From Chitinophaga rupis (GTDB lineage Bacteria; Bacteroidota; Bacteroidia; Chitinophagales; Chitinophagaceae), in the NCBI RefSeq assembly GCF_900109685.1, contig NZ_FOBB01000004.1:619651-683650 (forward strand): DNA of 64,000 bases, written 5' to 3'. The translations under genes and the position numbers were made by a program. A model generated the notes under the pieces. That model saw only the letters and a list, made by a program, of their open reading frames with translations, made no database searches and was not told the DNA's origin. Position 1 is the stretch's first letter. Every line of letters begins with the position of its first letter. Positions 52,861-61,719 of this stretch are shown piece by piece.

Positions 52861-53891
52861 TCCTTCTCATGCTCCAGCTTGGAAAATTCTTTACGGCCCA
52901 GGAAATAATAACGCCAGATCATAATACCATGGAATACGCCCTGCATATCCAGCAGCTTTTTCCAGGGCAGATGGTCCTGCTTGAGGTCATATTTACGGCG
53001 CCATTTATGATAATCCTTATAGGCGCGGATAATGGCCGTCATATCTTTCGGTTTGCCGGCCACCAGGCTTTTTACGGCTGCCAGCACATCCAGGAAGAAC
53101 CTTTGTGACAGCACGATCCAGCGATCGAACGGATGCAGGTTCTTCCACAACATCATCAGGTTATTACGAAAGTTGAGGTACAGCTTGCGTGGGTTCCCCT
53201 GGGGCAGGCTGCCCCCGCCTACATGGTATACCACCGAATCCGGACAGTAGCTGATGCGGTAGCCGGCACGCTGCAGCCGCCAGCAGAGGTCTACCTCCTC
53301 CATATGGGCAAAGAAATCGGCATCAAAGCCCTTTACTTCATGAAAACACTTTGAGCGGATGAACAGTGCTGCGCCGGTGGCCCAGAACACGTCCTGTACA
53401 TCATCATACTGGCCCTCGTCTTTTTCCGTGGTGTAAAGGATACGGCCGCGGCAAAAGGTGTAGCCCAGAATATCCATCCAGCCACCGGCAGCGCCGGCAT
53501 ACTCAAACTCATCCTGCTGGTAATAAGCACGCAGCTTGGGCTGGCAGGCCGCTATTTGCGGATCTTGCTGCATGAGGGCTACCACGGGCTCTATCCAGCC
53601 GGGAGATACCTCCACATCCTGGTTCAGGAGCACATAGATATCAGCCTGCACATGCTGTAAAGCCTCGTTATAACCACCGGCAAAACCATTGTTGAATGGG
53701 TTCCGGATGATCTTTACCTGCGGAAAATGGGTTTGGGTAAAGGCAACGCTATCGTCTGTAGAGGCGTTGTCGGCCAGGTACAATTCCAGGTTGCCGTAAG
53801 TGGACTGGCACACCGAAGGCAGGAATTTTTCCAAAAACCCCCTCCCGTTCCAGTTAAGAATGACTACGGCTACTGATGGCAATACGGACAA
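52839..53891 (-). CDS. Family 2 glycosyltransferase
   Basis: A 350-aa GT-A-fold enzyme. It opens with the GT2 motif VAVVILNWNG, then LADNASTDDSV, NGFAGGYNEAL, VLLNQDVEVSPGWIEPVV (metal-binding DxD-like LNQDV) and FDADFFAHMEEVDLCWRLQRAGY, as in rhamnosyltransferase-like polysaccharide enzymes. The only start that keeps the N-terminal strand is TTG at 53891 (or CTG one codon earlier), because an in-frame TAA lies just upstream and the first internal ATG comes about 100 codons later. A TATATTTG -7 element lies at 53937-53930 on this strand. It probably adds sugars to cell-surface glycans. The last residues come from a repeat. Confidence 0.92.
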   Translation of the reverse strand: MSVLPSVAVVILNWNGRGFLEKFLPSVCQSTYGNLELYLADNASTDDSVAFTQTHFPQVKIIRNPFNNGFAGGYNEALQHVQADIYVLLNQDVEVSPGWIEPVVALMQQDPQIAACQPKLRAYYQQDEFEYAGAAGGWMDILGYTFCRGRILYTTEKDEGQYDDVQDVFWATGAALFIRSKCFHEVKGFDADFFAHMEEVDLCWRLQRAGYRISYCPDSVVYHVGGGSLPQGNPRKLYLNFRNNLMMLWKNLHPFDRWIVLSQRFFLDVLAAVKSLVAGKPKDMTAIIRAYKDYHKWRRKYDLKQDHLPWKKLLDMQGVFHGIMIWRYYFLGRKEFSKLEHEKERRMPNA

Positions 53892-53955
53892 CAGCTCTTT
53901 CGTTTACGCGTGATGAATATTTTGCGTTGCAAATATAACAGAAAAGTTGAGAGGG

Positions 53956-54101
53956 CATAGTCCATGGTCGATAGTCCATGGTCCATGGCCTGGTGCGTGG
54001 GGTAGGTTGTTCGTGGAGGTGCAGCTGCCCCACCGGCTCTATCCTGTACCACTCTGAAATGCGCTAAAGGCTATGGACCATCGACCATGGACCATGGACT
54101 A
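53956..54101. repeat. Inverted repeat built from GTCCATGGACCAT words
   Basis: The left arm (53956-53990) and right arm (54069-54101) are made of GTCCATGG and GACCATGG words with a GTCGAT variant, and pair imperfectly over a 78-nt centre. It is the same word family as at 9249-9339, 45 kb away. It lies between the divergent GT2 and histidine kinase genes, ending 25 bp before the kinase start. Confidence 0.8.
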
Positions 54102-54125
54102 AAAGATTTATTAACTTACGCCCAA

Positions 54126-55271
54126 ATGTTTAAACAGTATATAGGCTGGAAGTTTGTATTGGTTTCCATGGCGGTGGTGATCATTGTAGCCACCATCTGG
54201 TTTGTGAGCAGCTTATCCCAACGGATACAGGAAGAAGAGACCAAAAAAGTAGCTACCTGGGTAGAAGCTAACCGGGAGCTGTTACAGGCGCCGGCAGACG
54301 CCAACCTGAACCTGGCCGTGGAAATAGTAACCACCAATACCACCATTCCCCTTATATTAACCAACGAAACCGGCGATATCATTGACAGCCGCAACCTGGA
54401 TACGGTAAAAGGCCGCAATCCCCGCTACCTGCAGGACGAGCTGGCCGTTTTCAAGAAAAAACATCCGCCCTTTATCATGGAGGTGGATGCCAAACAAAAG
54501 ATCTACAATTACATTTATTATGGGGACTCCCTGATCCTGAAGCAGGTACGGTATTACCCCTACATACAGCTGCTGGTGGTAACGCTGTTCATTGGCGTGG
54601 TGCTATTTGCCTTATCCACTACCAACCGCGCTACCCAGAACCTGGTATGGGTGGGCCTTGCCAAGGAAACAGCCCATCAGCTGGGCACCCCCTTATCTTC
54701 TATGGAAGCCTGGCTGGAAATACTGAAAGAGAACGAAGCCAACGCCAGCATGGTTACGGAGCTGGGTAAAGATGTGGACCGCCTGAAGCTGATCACTGAC
54801 CGTTTTTCCAAGATCGGCAGTGTGCCCAAGCTGGAAGAAAAGAACGTGGTGGCGCAAATAGAACACATGACAGCGTATATCCGCAAACGGGCCCCCCAGA
54901 AAGTGCAGTTTACCGTACATGCCAAAGATACGGACATGCCCGCCATGATATCCCCTCCCCTGTTTGACTGGGTAGTGGAAAACCTGCTAAAAAATGCGCT
55001 GGATGCCATGGAAGGCAAAGGCGCTATCGATATTTATATTGATAATCACCCCACTGACATTACCATTGACATCACAGATACCGGCAAGGGCATTCCCAAA
55101 CCCTATTATGAAAAAGTGTTCAAACCAGGCTTCAGCACCAAAAAGCGGGGCTGGGGACTGGGGCTGTCACTGGCCAAACGTATTATTGAAGAATACCATA
55201 AGGGGCGGCTGTTTGTAAAGGCATCGGAACTAGGTAAGGGTACTACATTCAGGATTATTTTGCGAAAGTAG
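54126..55271 (+). CDS. Sensor histidine kinase, two membrane helices
   Basis: A 381-aa inner-membrane kinase. One helix near the N-terminus (WKFVLVSMAVVIIVATIWFV) and one at about 140-165 (LVVTLFIGVVLFALS) flank a periplasmic sensor of about 110 residues. The phosphoacceptor is His184 in TAHQLGTPLSSMEAW, a variant of the usual HE-x-RTP box. HATPase motifs are intact (NLLKNALDAMEGKG, DTGKGIP, KRGWGLGLSLAKRI). No response regulator gene is adjacent. The ATG at 54126 is preferred over the one at 54087, which lies inside the intergenic repeat. Confidence 0.9.
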   Translation: MFKQYIGWKFVLVSMAVVIIVATIWFVSSLSQRIQEEETKKVATWVEANRELLQAPADANLNLAVEIVTTNTTIPLILTNETGDIIDSRNLDTVKGRNPRYLQDELAVFKKKHPPFIMEVDAKQKIYNYIYYGDSLILKQVRYYPYIQLLVVTLFIGVVLFALSTTNRATQNLVWVGLAKETAHQLGTPLSSMEAWLEILKENEANASMVTELGKDVDRLKLITDRFSKIGSVPKLEEKNVVAQIEHMTAYIRKRAPQKVQFTVHAKDTDMPAMISPPLFDWVVENLLKNALDAMEGKGAIDIYIDNHPTDITIDITDTGKGIPKPYYEKVFKPGFSTKKRGWGLGLSLAKRIIEEYHKGRLFVKASELGKGTTFRIILRK

Positions 55272-55364
55272 GGGGATTAACCGAATGCATAAAGCGCTGC
55301 ATTAAGATAACTATATAAAGGTCATAGCCAGATTGAACCTTAGTTGACAGGGGCCGATAATAAA

Positions 55365-55395
55365 TTTGTACATTCTCAAAAACGGATTATTTTTG
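55365..55395 (+). promoter_or_regulatory. Bacteroidota-type promoter of tRNA-Leu
   Basis: TTTG (55365-55368) and TATTTTTG (55388-55395) are spaced exactly 19 bp. Transcription should begin about 8 nt before the tRNA. Confidence 0.85.
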
Positions 55396-55410
55396 CAGCC
55401 ACTTCAATCT

Positions 55411-55494
55411 GCGGAGGTGGCGAAATTGGTAGACGCGCTACTTTGAGGTGGTAGTGCCTGAAAGGGCTTGGGAGTTCGAATCTCCTCTTCCGCA
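55411..55494 (+). tRNA. tRNA-Leu (anticodon GAG)
   Basis: An 84-nt class II tRNA with a long variable arm. The acceptor GCGGAGG pairs with CTTCCGC, the anticodon stem CTACT pairs with GGTAG around TTGAGGT, which gives anticodon GAG, and the T-arm GGGAGTTCGAATCTCC is perfect. The discriminator is A; CCA is not encoded. It is the last feature before the CRISPR-Cas locus. Confidence 0.97.
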
Positions 55495-55496
55495 CG

Positions 55497-55532
55497 AACG
55501 ATAAAACCCGCCATGTGGTGGGTTTTATCGTT
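55497..55532. terminator. Hairpin after tRNA-Leu, probable terminator
   Basis: A 16-bp stem with one G-T pair (55497-55512 with 55517-55532, AACGATAAAACCC and its complement) closes on ATGT. It begins 2 nt after the tRNA. A T-run lies within the 3' arm rather than after it, so termination is likely but not textbook. Confidence 0.65.
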
Positions 55533-55874
55533 AAAAAATGTAAGCAAGCGGACCCAATGCAGAACCGCACTATAGCCGTTCTGCTCGCATTATTCTCAGG
55601 CTACATTATCCTGGATTCCAAATCACGAAAGATTACATCCAAATCAAAGAATATACCCCAGAATATCCTATTCAAGCCAATCATTAATATAATACTTAAT
55701 AATATTATCATTTAACATGAAAGATTAGCCTTTCAGATAATAACCTTCTCAGAATGAAACTTGTCCGGTCTTCTTTTGCTAAACAAATCCAAAACAACCT
55801 ATAAAGCGTATGTAAACCGGGAAGATTCCCTTTTTTAATAAGTATAATCCCACGTTTGACGAATAACGACACCT
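55533..55874. promoter_or_regulatory. AT-rich gap upstream of cas6
   Basis: This 342-bp AT-rich stretch must hold the cas effector promoter. The best -7 candidates are TTCTTTTG (55771-55778) and CACGTTTG (55851-55858), each with one or more departures from TAnnTTTG and no good -33 partner. The GTG-started frame 55515-55715 is low-complexity and unlikely to be a gene. GTATGTA at 55808-55814 matches the seed of a relic spacer at 61750 (see findings). Confidence 0.4.
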
Positions 55875-56531
55875 ATGAGATTGCGTTTAAAGCTTTCCAG
55901 AAATAAACAATTGGTCCCCTTCAACTACCAACCTCAACTAGCAGGCACCATTCACAAATGGTTGGGACAAAATGAGTGGCATGGCTCCACTGCGCTCTAT
56001 TCTTTCTCCTGGTTGCAACGAGGCGAGTCAACTGGCAAAGGATTGTCCTTTCCTTATGGTGCCTATTGGGAAATATCTGCTTTTGAAGCAATCTTCCTTA
56101 AAAGGCTCATTCAAGGAATTAGGCAAGACCCAAACCTGGCTTTTGGCTTAAGGGTTACGGATATTACAATCCAGGAAACCCCGGACTTTTCTAATAAAGA
56201 AACATTGTTTGTAACCAGCCCGGTACTGGTTAAAAGAACCGTGGAGGATAAGGACATTCATTATTCCCACAAGGACCCGGTATGTGAGGTTTTGCTTACA
56301 GAAACGCTGCAACGGAAGCTTCAAATAGCCGGTGTTACAGCAGAAGGAGTAAAAGTTAGTTTCTTAAGCGATTATTCTGCAGCACAAACAAAGATCATCT
56401 ATTATAACAAAATCGGCAATAGAGTAAGTATTTGTCCTGTAGTGATAGAAGGTACTCCCGAACAAATAGCATTTGCCTGGGAAGTAGGAGTAGGTAATAG
56501 TACCGGGATTGGTTTTGGCGCACTTAAATGA
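55875..56531 (+). CDS. cas6: CRISPR-associated endoribonuclease Cas6
   Basis: A 218-aa protein that cuts CRISPR precursor RNA inside each repeat and stays with the guide RNA. It opens with the ferredoxin-like strand MRLRLKLSRN, has the expected His27 in GTIHKWLG as the probable catalytic histidine, and ends in the glycine-rich loop GVGNSTGIGFGALK that marks Cas6. It is the first gene of the effector operon; the cas5 start follows 7 bp after its stop. Confidence 0.93.
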   Translation: MRLRLKLSRNKQLVPFNYQPQLAGTIHKWLGQNEWHGSTALYSFSWLQRGESTGKGLSFPYGAYWEISAFEAIFLKRLIQGIRQDPNLAFGLRVTDITIQETPDFSNKETLFVTSPVLVKRTVEDKDIHYSHKDPVCEVLLTETLQRKLQIAGVTAEGVKVSFLSDYSAAQTKIIYYNKIGNRVSICPVVIEGTPEQIAFAWEVGVGNSTGIGFGALK

Positions 56532-56538
56532 GCATATT

Positions 56539-57111
56539 ATGACTTACTATATCGCAAAATATTCCGGCCCTTTCGGCTTTATTAAACCCTGGACGGCTGT
56601 GCGGGACAGCAAGACATTCAGCCAGCAATTTTTGACAGCGTCAGCACTAGAAGGAATCGAAAAGAAGCTGTTTCCCGAAATGCTTTCTCAAAAAGGAATA
56701 CAAAAAATAGCCCGCTATAAGCTTACTTATGCGGCTATCAGTATCCAGCAAGAGGTGACACAAACAAGGGGCTGGGAATATAAAAAGCAGCAGGGTTTAA
56801 TGATACGCAACCGGTCTATTTTGGAAAGAGGTATAATGATCGACCCCGTATTGCTGCTCGCTTTCCATGAAAGCAAGGATGCGTATATAGCGGCCGATCA
56901 GCACATTTGCCTTTGCCGCAATGAGGATATCCTGTTCCCCGATCCAGAAGTTATTGCCTTGGAAGAAGGTGCATTTAGCGAACTGGATGGATTTGAACTA
57001 CGATTCGGTGAAGCAGAAGGCGCCTTTCTCACCGGCTTTCACCGCTTCGACAATGTAGCTCCTATGTATGGTCAGCTTGAAGTAACCGGCAACCCTGTAA
57101 AGAACAGTTAA
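56539..57111 (+). CDS. cas5: CRISPR Cascade subunit Cas5, PGING/I-B-like
   Basis: A 190-aa protein (YIAKYSGPFGFIKPWTAVRD at the N-terminus) that should bind the 5' handle of the guide RNA in Cascade. The GPFGFIKPWTAV opening and the C-terminal FHRFDNVAPMYGQLEVTGNP resemble the Cas5 of the Porphyromonas-type (PGING) I-B branch, as far as I can recall. The ATG at 56539 is chosen over an upstream start overlapping cas6. Its TAA shares a base with the cas3 ATG (TAATG). Identity rests on size, opening strand and position rather than a diagnostic motif. Confidence 0.75.
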   Translation: MTYYIAKYSGPFGFIKPWTAVRDSKTFSQQFLTASALEGIEKKLFPEMLSQKGIQKIARYKLTYAAISIQQEVTQTRGWEYKKQQGLMIRNRSILERGIMIDPVLLLAFHESKDAYIAADQHICLCRNEDILFPDPEVIALEEGAFSELDGFELRFGEAEGAFLTGFHRFDNVAPMYGQLEVTGNPVKNS

Positions 57112-59246
57112 TGACACCATTAGATCACCTATTGGCTAAAAGTGAACAGCATGGAAAAATATCCCTGGTACAACACCTCCATGATGTCGCAGCCATTGCA
57201 GTACAGGTAGCAAAAAGTATGGGATTAGATGAAAGGATTGCTTACAAAGGTGCCATCTTACATGATATTGGCAAAGCCAGCGCACAATTTCAAAAGACCT
57301 TGGCAAAAGGGTTTGTTCGCCCACCAAAATTTGTTTTCAGACACGAAATAGCTTCGCTCTTCTTCATCTCACTAATAGAAGAAAAAGATAGACCGGCTGT
57401 AATTGATATGGTAGTTGCACACCATAAATCGGTGTACAAAGATGCGAGTGAAATGGGGTTACTTGATCTGATTGATTCCATGGAAGATTGCTTTAAGCAG
57501 CATGCAATAGGGTTTTCTTCATGGGTATCAGACGCATTAAGCATCTTGCAACATTTTGGATTCAAGGTGAGGCCTATAACGGAGTCAGAAGCCCGGCAAA
57601 ACTTTGATGAAGTGATTACATACTGTGAAGCTAAGAAATATGGTTATTCCAAATGGAAGGGATTGTTGATCGCATCAGATCATCTGGCCTCTGCCATAGA
57701 TAACGAGGTATCCCCAATAATCACCAGGCTTTTCATCAAGCCTGATCTGAGCTTTTATAGCAGAAAAGGGGAACTGTTCCCACTATCAGCTATCTCCGGA
57801 GACGACCGCCGGGAACATACATTAGTAACGGCACCTACCGGCGCGGGCAAAACAGATTTCCTACTGAAGCGTTGCAGAGGAAGAGTGTTTTATACACTAC
57901 CCTTCCAGGCTTCCATCAATGCCATGTATGAAAGAATAAGGCATGATTTACGAAACACGGATGCGCAGGTACACCTGCTGCATGCCTCCTCTGCTCTCAA
58001 GATGGAAGGTAAGAGCCTTGAAGAAAAAATATTGCAACGGCATATAGGTGCTTCAATTAAAGTACTTACCCCCCACCAGATGGCCTCACTTGTTTTTGGA
58101 ACCAAAGGATATGAAGCGCTGATTGCGGATCTCATTGGCTGCGATATTATTCTGGATGAAATACATACCTATTCGGCAACTATGCAGGCTATTGTGTTAA
58201 AGATCGTAGAAATACTGTGTGCATTACATTGCCGGGTTCATGTCGGCACAGCCACTATGCCCATTATCTTATATAACCGGCTATTGCAGATCATGGGAGG
58301 AAAGGTTAATGTCTATGAAATAGTATTGCCCGATGATGTTTTGGATACCTTCAACCGGCATATCATTCATAAAGCAGAATGCTTTGAAGAGCTGGAACAA
58401 GTAATAGAAAACGCTATTGAATCAAAAAAGAAGATCCTGATTGTGGCTAACAGAGTAACTCGTTCACAGGATTTATTCGATAGGCTAAGCGATCAGTATC
58501 CACAGGTGGACAAAATGCTCATCCATAGCCGATTTAAAAGAGCCCGCAGAGCAGCATTGGAAACCAAACTAAAAGAGGAATTTAATGAAAGTGAAGAAGC
58601 TTGCATAGTTGTGGCTACCCAGGTGGTAGAAGTAAGCCTGGATATCAGTTTTGATCTGATGATTACTGATTCGGCACCTATCGATGCCCTAATCCAACGG
58701 TTTGGAAGGATAAACAGGAAAAGGACCAGGGATACAATCGGACACTATAAACCTGTGTATGTTTTAGCCCCTGATAATAAAAGTGATGCCAAGCCATATG
58801 ATATCGAAATATTAAAAAGAAGCTATGAAATACTACCCAACGGTGAATTGTTGCAGGAGAAAAAGCTGCAGGAAATGATTGACCAGGCATATCCTGAGAT
58901 CGGGTTTATCGACATTGATCTAAATGCAGTTTTTGTAGATGACAAATGGCGGATTAAGGAATTATGGCATCATCCTAAGTCAGCGTTGCTGGAAATATTG
59001 GATATAGATTCCATCTCCTGCATTGAAGAAACAGACCAGGCATTGTACGAATCAGCAGACCATGTAGAACGGGCTGCTTTAGAGATCCCTGTTTCTTATC
59101 GTTCCATTGTATTTAACAAATTGGAACAATTAAAAACAGGCACCAAACCCTTTATCATCCCATCAAAAGCATACGACCCCTATCTGGGATTCATGGCCGA
59201 ATATGCCAAACCAGAATTTTATGACGTAATCCTCCGGTTTTTATAA
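57111..59246 (+). CDS. cas3: CRISPR-associated nuclease-helicase Cas3
   Basis: A 711-aa target-degrading enzyme. The N-terminal HD nuclease has H-x-x-D (HLHDV), His51-Asp52 in AILHDIGKAS, and later VVAHHKS. The superfamily 2 helicase has Walker A TAPTGAGKT (Lys247), the DEIH box (Asp349), the VGTATMP motif III and motif VI QRFGRINRKR. All motifs are intact, so the enzyme should be active. The cas3 gene sits in the middle of the effector operon, before cas8 and cas7, which differs from the common I-B order with cas3 after cas5. Confidence 0.97.
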   Translation: MTPLDHLLAKSEQHGKISLVQHLHDVAAIAVQVAKSMGLDERIAYKGAILHDIGKASAQFQKTLAKGFVRPPKFVFRHEIASLFFISLIEEKDRPAVIDMVVAHHKSVYKDASEMGLLDLIDSMEDCFKQHAIGFSSWVSDALSILQHFGFKVRPITESEARQNFDEVITYCEAKKYGYSKWKGLLIASDHLASAIDNEVSPIITRLFIKPDLSFYSRKGELFPLSAISGDDRREHTLVTAPTGAGKTDFLLKRCRGRVFYTLPFQASINAMYERIRHDLRNTDAQVHLLHASSALKMEGKSLEEKILQRHIGASIKVLTPHQMASLVFGTKGYEALIADLIGCDIILDEIHTYSATMQAIVLKIVEILCALHCRVHVGTATMPIILYNRLLQIMGGKVNVYEIVLPDDVLDTFNRHIIHKAECFEELEQVIENAIESKKKILIVANRVTRSQDLFDRLSDQYPQVDKMLIHSRFKRARRAALETKLKEEFNESEEACIVVATQVVEVSLDISFDLMITDSAPIDALIQRFGRINRKRTRDTIGHYKPVYVLAPDNKSDAKPYDIEILKRSYEILPNGELLQEKKLQEMIDQAYPEIGFIDIDLNAVFVDDKWRIKELWHHPKSALLEILDIDSISCIEETDQALYESADHVERAALEIPVSYRSIVFNKLEQLKTGTKPFIIPSKAYDPYLGFMAEYAKPEFYDVILRFL

Positions 59247-59257
59247 GTGATAAAACT

Positions 59258-60541
59258 ATGATAGCAGTAAATATTGGGAAAACATTTTTAAACGCCTACA
59301 ACGAAAAGTACAAAAGCAATTATGACGCGAAAGGCTTTTTCGTGGAAAAATATTTCCCTCTGTTCTTCGATGAAGAAAAATACATGCAATGGATCACCAA
59401 TTCCCCTTTTGTTCAAGGCATCAAAAAGGGGATACCACCATCAGCCACAGAACGGAAGCAAAAACTCTCTGTACTAATAGAAAAGGTTGCTAACAGTGCA
59501 GCTGATGCCAGCATTGCCATAGGGTTTCCGTCGTTGGATATGACAGCCACCACATCAGGGCAACTGACCAACCTGGAACTTCCATTAAATGAAAAAGATG
59601 TGTATCTGTCCTGGATCGGTAGCGGATTAGGTGTTGGTATTCAGGGTGGCTTGTCAATCCTTTTTGATACGCCTCTGTTGCTATTGGATATCTTTGACGG
59701 ATGGGGCATATATCGGGATTATCTGAATAGAACGTCCCAGCTAAGAGGTAACCAGATAAATACCTGGAACGGTCAATGGATAGCGCATCGTTACGATCCA
59801 CGTCTCTATGATCAGCAAGACCCCACAGCACAATTTACCGGAATCAGCTCAACAAAAGATGGCGGGCTGGAAATAAGCACACAATCCTGGACAGCGATCA
59901 TGCTCGGCATATGCCGAACCTTTCCCGATTCACAGTTGACAGGTTACGTATATAACCTCGGGCAAACCAATACTACCATTGGTTTTATTCCTTTCCGATT
60001 ACCACAAATAAAAAGACCCATAGACCTTTATGAGAAATACTTTGGCACCTCCCAAAAAGCGGAAGCCGAACAATTATTTGGTACAGCCTTTGGCTTTACT
60101 AAAGCTTGCCAGATGGGGTCTATTGGCATCCATGCTATGGAACCTAAAGGTCTTCGGGACTTTATAGAAAAGGGGAAAACTCCGGTTTACAATGAACAGG
60201 ATGAAGAAAGGAAACTCAATTTTCATACATATCAAATCTGGTTATTAGCTATGCTTAACAACGAACAACTTTGGGAAAGCGCACAGCAGTTTGCCACCTC
60301 CCTGAATCAATATGCACTAAGCAGCGAGAAAGGAAAAAAAGATAAATCCAATCAGGTAAAAGCAGTATTATCTTCTATAAGTCAAAAACAATTTCTTGAC
60401 AACCTGACTATTATAGTAGAAGACAATACAATACAAACAAACTATGAAGAAATGGCCAGGCTCATACATATGATGCCTAAGGACAATGTTCCTTATTTCC
60501 TTACACTCATTCGTTTCCATTTTGCCATTATAAGTAAATAA
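59258..60541 (+). CDS. CRISPR Cascade large subunit Cas8-like (Csp2-like)
   Basis: A 427-aa protein between cas3 and cas7, where a Cas8 large subunit is expected. Large subunits read the PAM and recruit Cas3. It has no motif I can identify; visible features are a Gly-rich stretch (WIGSGLGVGIQGGLSILFDTP) and a Lys-rich linker before the C-terminal helices. Size and position fit the Csp2/Cas8 protein of the PGING branch. The call rests mainly on context, which is otherwise complete for a type I system. Confidence 0.7.
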   Translation: MIAVNIGKTFLNAYNEKYKSNYDAKGFFVEKYFPLFFDEEKYMQWITNSPFVQGIKKGIPPSATERKQKLSVLIEKVANSAADASIAIGFPSLDMTATTSGQLTNLELPLNEKDVYLSWIGSGLGVGIQGGLSILFDTPLLLLDIFDGWGIYRDYLNRTSQLRGNQINTWNGQWIAHRYDPRLYDQQDPTAQFTGISSTKDGGLEISTQSWTAIMLGICRTFPDSQLTGYVYNLGQTNTTIGFIPFRLPQIKRPIDLYEKYFGTSQKAEAEQLFGTAFGFTKACQMGSIGIHAMEPKGLRDFIEKGKTPVYNEQDEERKLNFHTYQIWLLAMLNNEQLWESAQQFATSLNQYALSSEKGKKDKSNQVKAVLSSISQKQFLDNLTIIVEDNTIQTNYEEMARLIHMMPKDNVPYFLTLIRFHFAIISK

Positions 60542-60551
60542 AAATTTAAAG

Positions 60552-61616
60552 ATGAAACCTTACATTTATTTAAGAGCATTGAAGCATGCAGAACATACTG
60601 TCTTCGGAGTACAGGACGGACAGAAAACATATTACGATGCACAGTTTGGACAATATTGTGCTTATTCCAGCGGCCAACAGGTAAAACGCTCCATTCTTGA
60701 AGAGTTTACCTCCAACCTGAATGTGCCGATGGCGCCAGTAACCTTTAACTATAATATTACAAAAGATAAACAACTCGAAAACAAGGAACCCTGGTCACCT
60801 TGTGACCCTAATTATATTGATCAGCTGATCGGTGGGTGGATGCGAGCCGGAGATGGCATTACCGTTAAAAGACGCAGCCCTTTATCTATCTCCGCTATGC
60901 GGCCTTTGCATCCATTGTTGTCAGGAACTGTAAAAGAAAATCTCACCTTTGACAGAAGCAACCGCCCTGACAATAACCCGGTTAATGTAAGGATGGCTGG
61001 AAGCGATAAGCTCTTAACCGAAGAAGAAATCGAAACTTATCTCACCACCAATAGCCGTACACTGCCCCGTCGCAACTGGATACCCGATAACAGGAGGGCG
61101 CAAGGTCTTTTTGTATATGATGTAGCTATTGATTTAAGAACCTTATTTTCAGTATCGACCAACCAGCATGAGCCGGAATTAAGTAAAGAAAAGATCGAAG
61201 AGCTGGAAACCAAAGGCTGGATAGACGGTGAAAACACTTTTGGCAAATGCCTGATCATGCCCAAAGTAGAAAGAGAAAAAGTGATCCCGGCATTAGCCAA
61301 CGCTTTGCTGAACTGGCGAATCACCTCCAACCAGGCACGTACTTTTAGTCTGATGGAAACCCTGGCAGTAGCTATTAGCGGCAACGCAAGCACGCTTACG
61401 GGGGCTATCCGTGCTAAACTAATTGATGATGGCGACAAACCTAAGGCCAAGCCGATCATTGATGAAACAGCCGGCGCTGAATTATTTATAACCCTTCCTT
61501 GTTCCGGTTATGTTGCCACTGTGAATGAAAGTGTGGATGCGCTCATTAAAGCTGAAGAAAAACTGGTGGAAATGATGAGGTCTTTTAATTATGAAAACCA
61601 ACAGCAGACAAAATAA
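60552..61616 (+). CDS. cas7: CRISPR Cascade backbone protein Cas7
   Basis: A 354-aa protein that should form the helical backbone along the guide RNA. The opening strand (YIYLRALKHAEHTVFG), a central SPLSISAMRPLHPLLSG segment, and the later YDVAIDLRTLF and SNQARTFSLMETLAVAIS segments fit the RRM-like fold of the DevR/Csp1-type Cas7 family. It starts 10 bp after cas8 and is followed by a terminator, so the effector operon ends here. Confidence 0.85.
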   Translation: MKPYIYLRALKHAEHTVFGVQDGQKTYYDAQFGQYCAYSSGQQVKRSILEEFTSNLNVPMAPVTFNYNITKDKQLENKEPWSPCDPNYIDQLIGGWMRAGDGITVKRRSPLSISAMRPLHPLLSGTVKENLTFDRSNRPDNNPVNVRMAGSDKLLTEEEIETYLTTNSRTLPRRNWIPDNRRAQGLFVYDVAIDLRTLFSVSTNQHEPELSKEKIEELETKGWIDGENTFGKCLIMPKVEREKVIPALANALLNWRITSNQARTFSLMETLAVAISGNASTLTGAIRAKLIDDGDKPKAKPIIDETAGAELFITLPCSGYVATVNESVDALIKAEEKLVEMMRSFNYENQQQTK

Positions 61617-61621
61617 TATGG

Positions 61622-61658
61622 TCAGCCTTCGGGGAATATTATTTAAGGCTGATTTTTT
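61622..61658 (+). terminator. Intrinsic terminator ending the effector operon
   Basis: A perfect 8-bp stem TCAGCCTT (61622-61629) with AAGGCTGA (61645-61652) is followed directly by six T. It lies 5 nt after the cas7 stop and separates the effector genes from the relic repeats and the adaptation genes. Confidence 0.85.
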
Positions 61659-61719
61659 AATAGAATTATTAGAATGAAATGTTACATAGCGTTATCGGCT
61701 CCGAACAGCACAGCTTTAA

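Noticed and set aside
55515..55715. GTG-started frame of 66 codons after tRNA-Leu
   Set aside because: It begins inside the hairpin and becomes AT-rich, Ile/Asn-rich low-complexity sequence; no promoter or family support.
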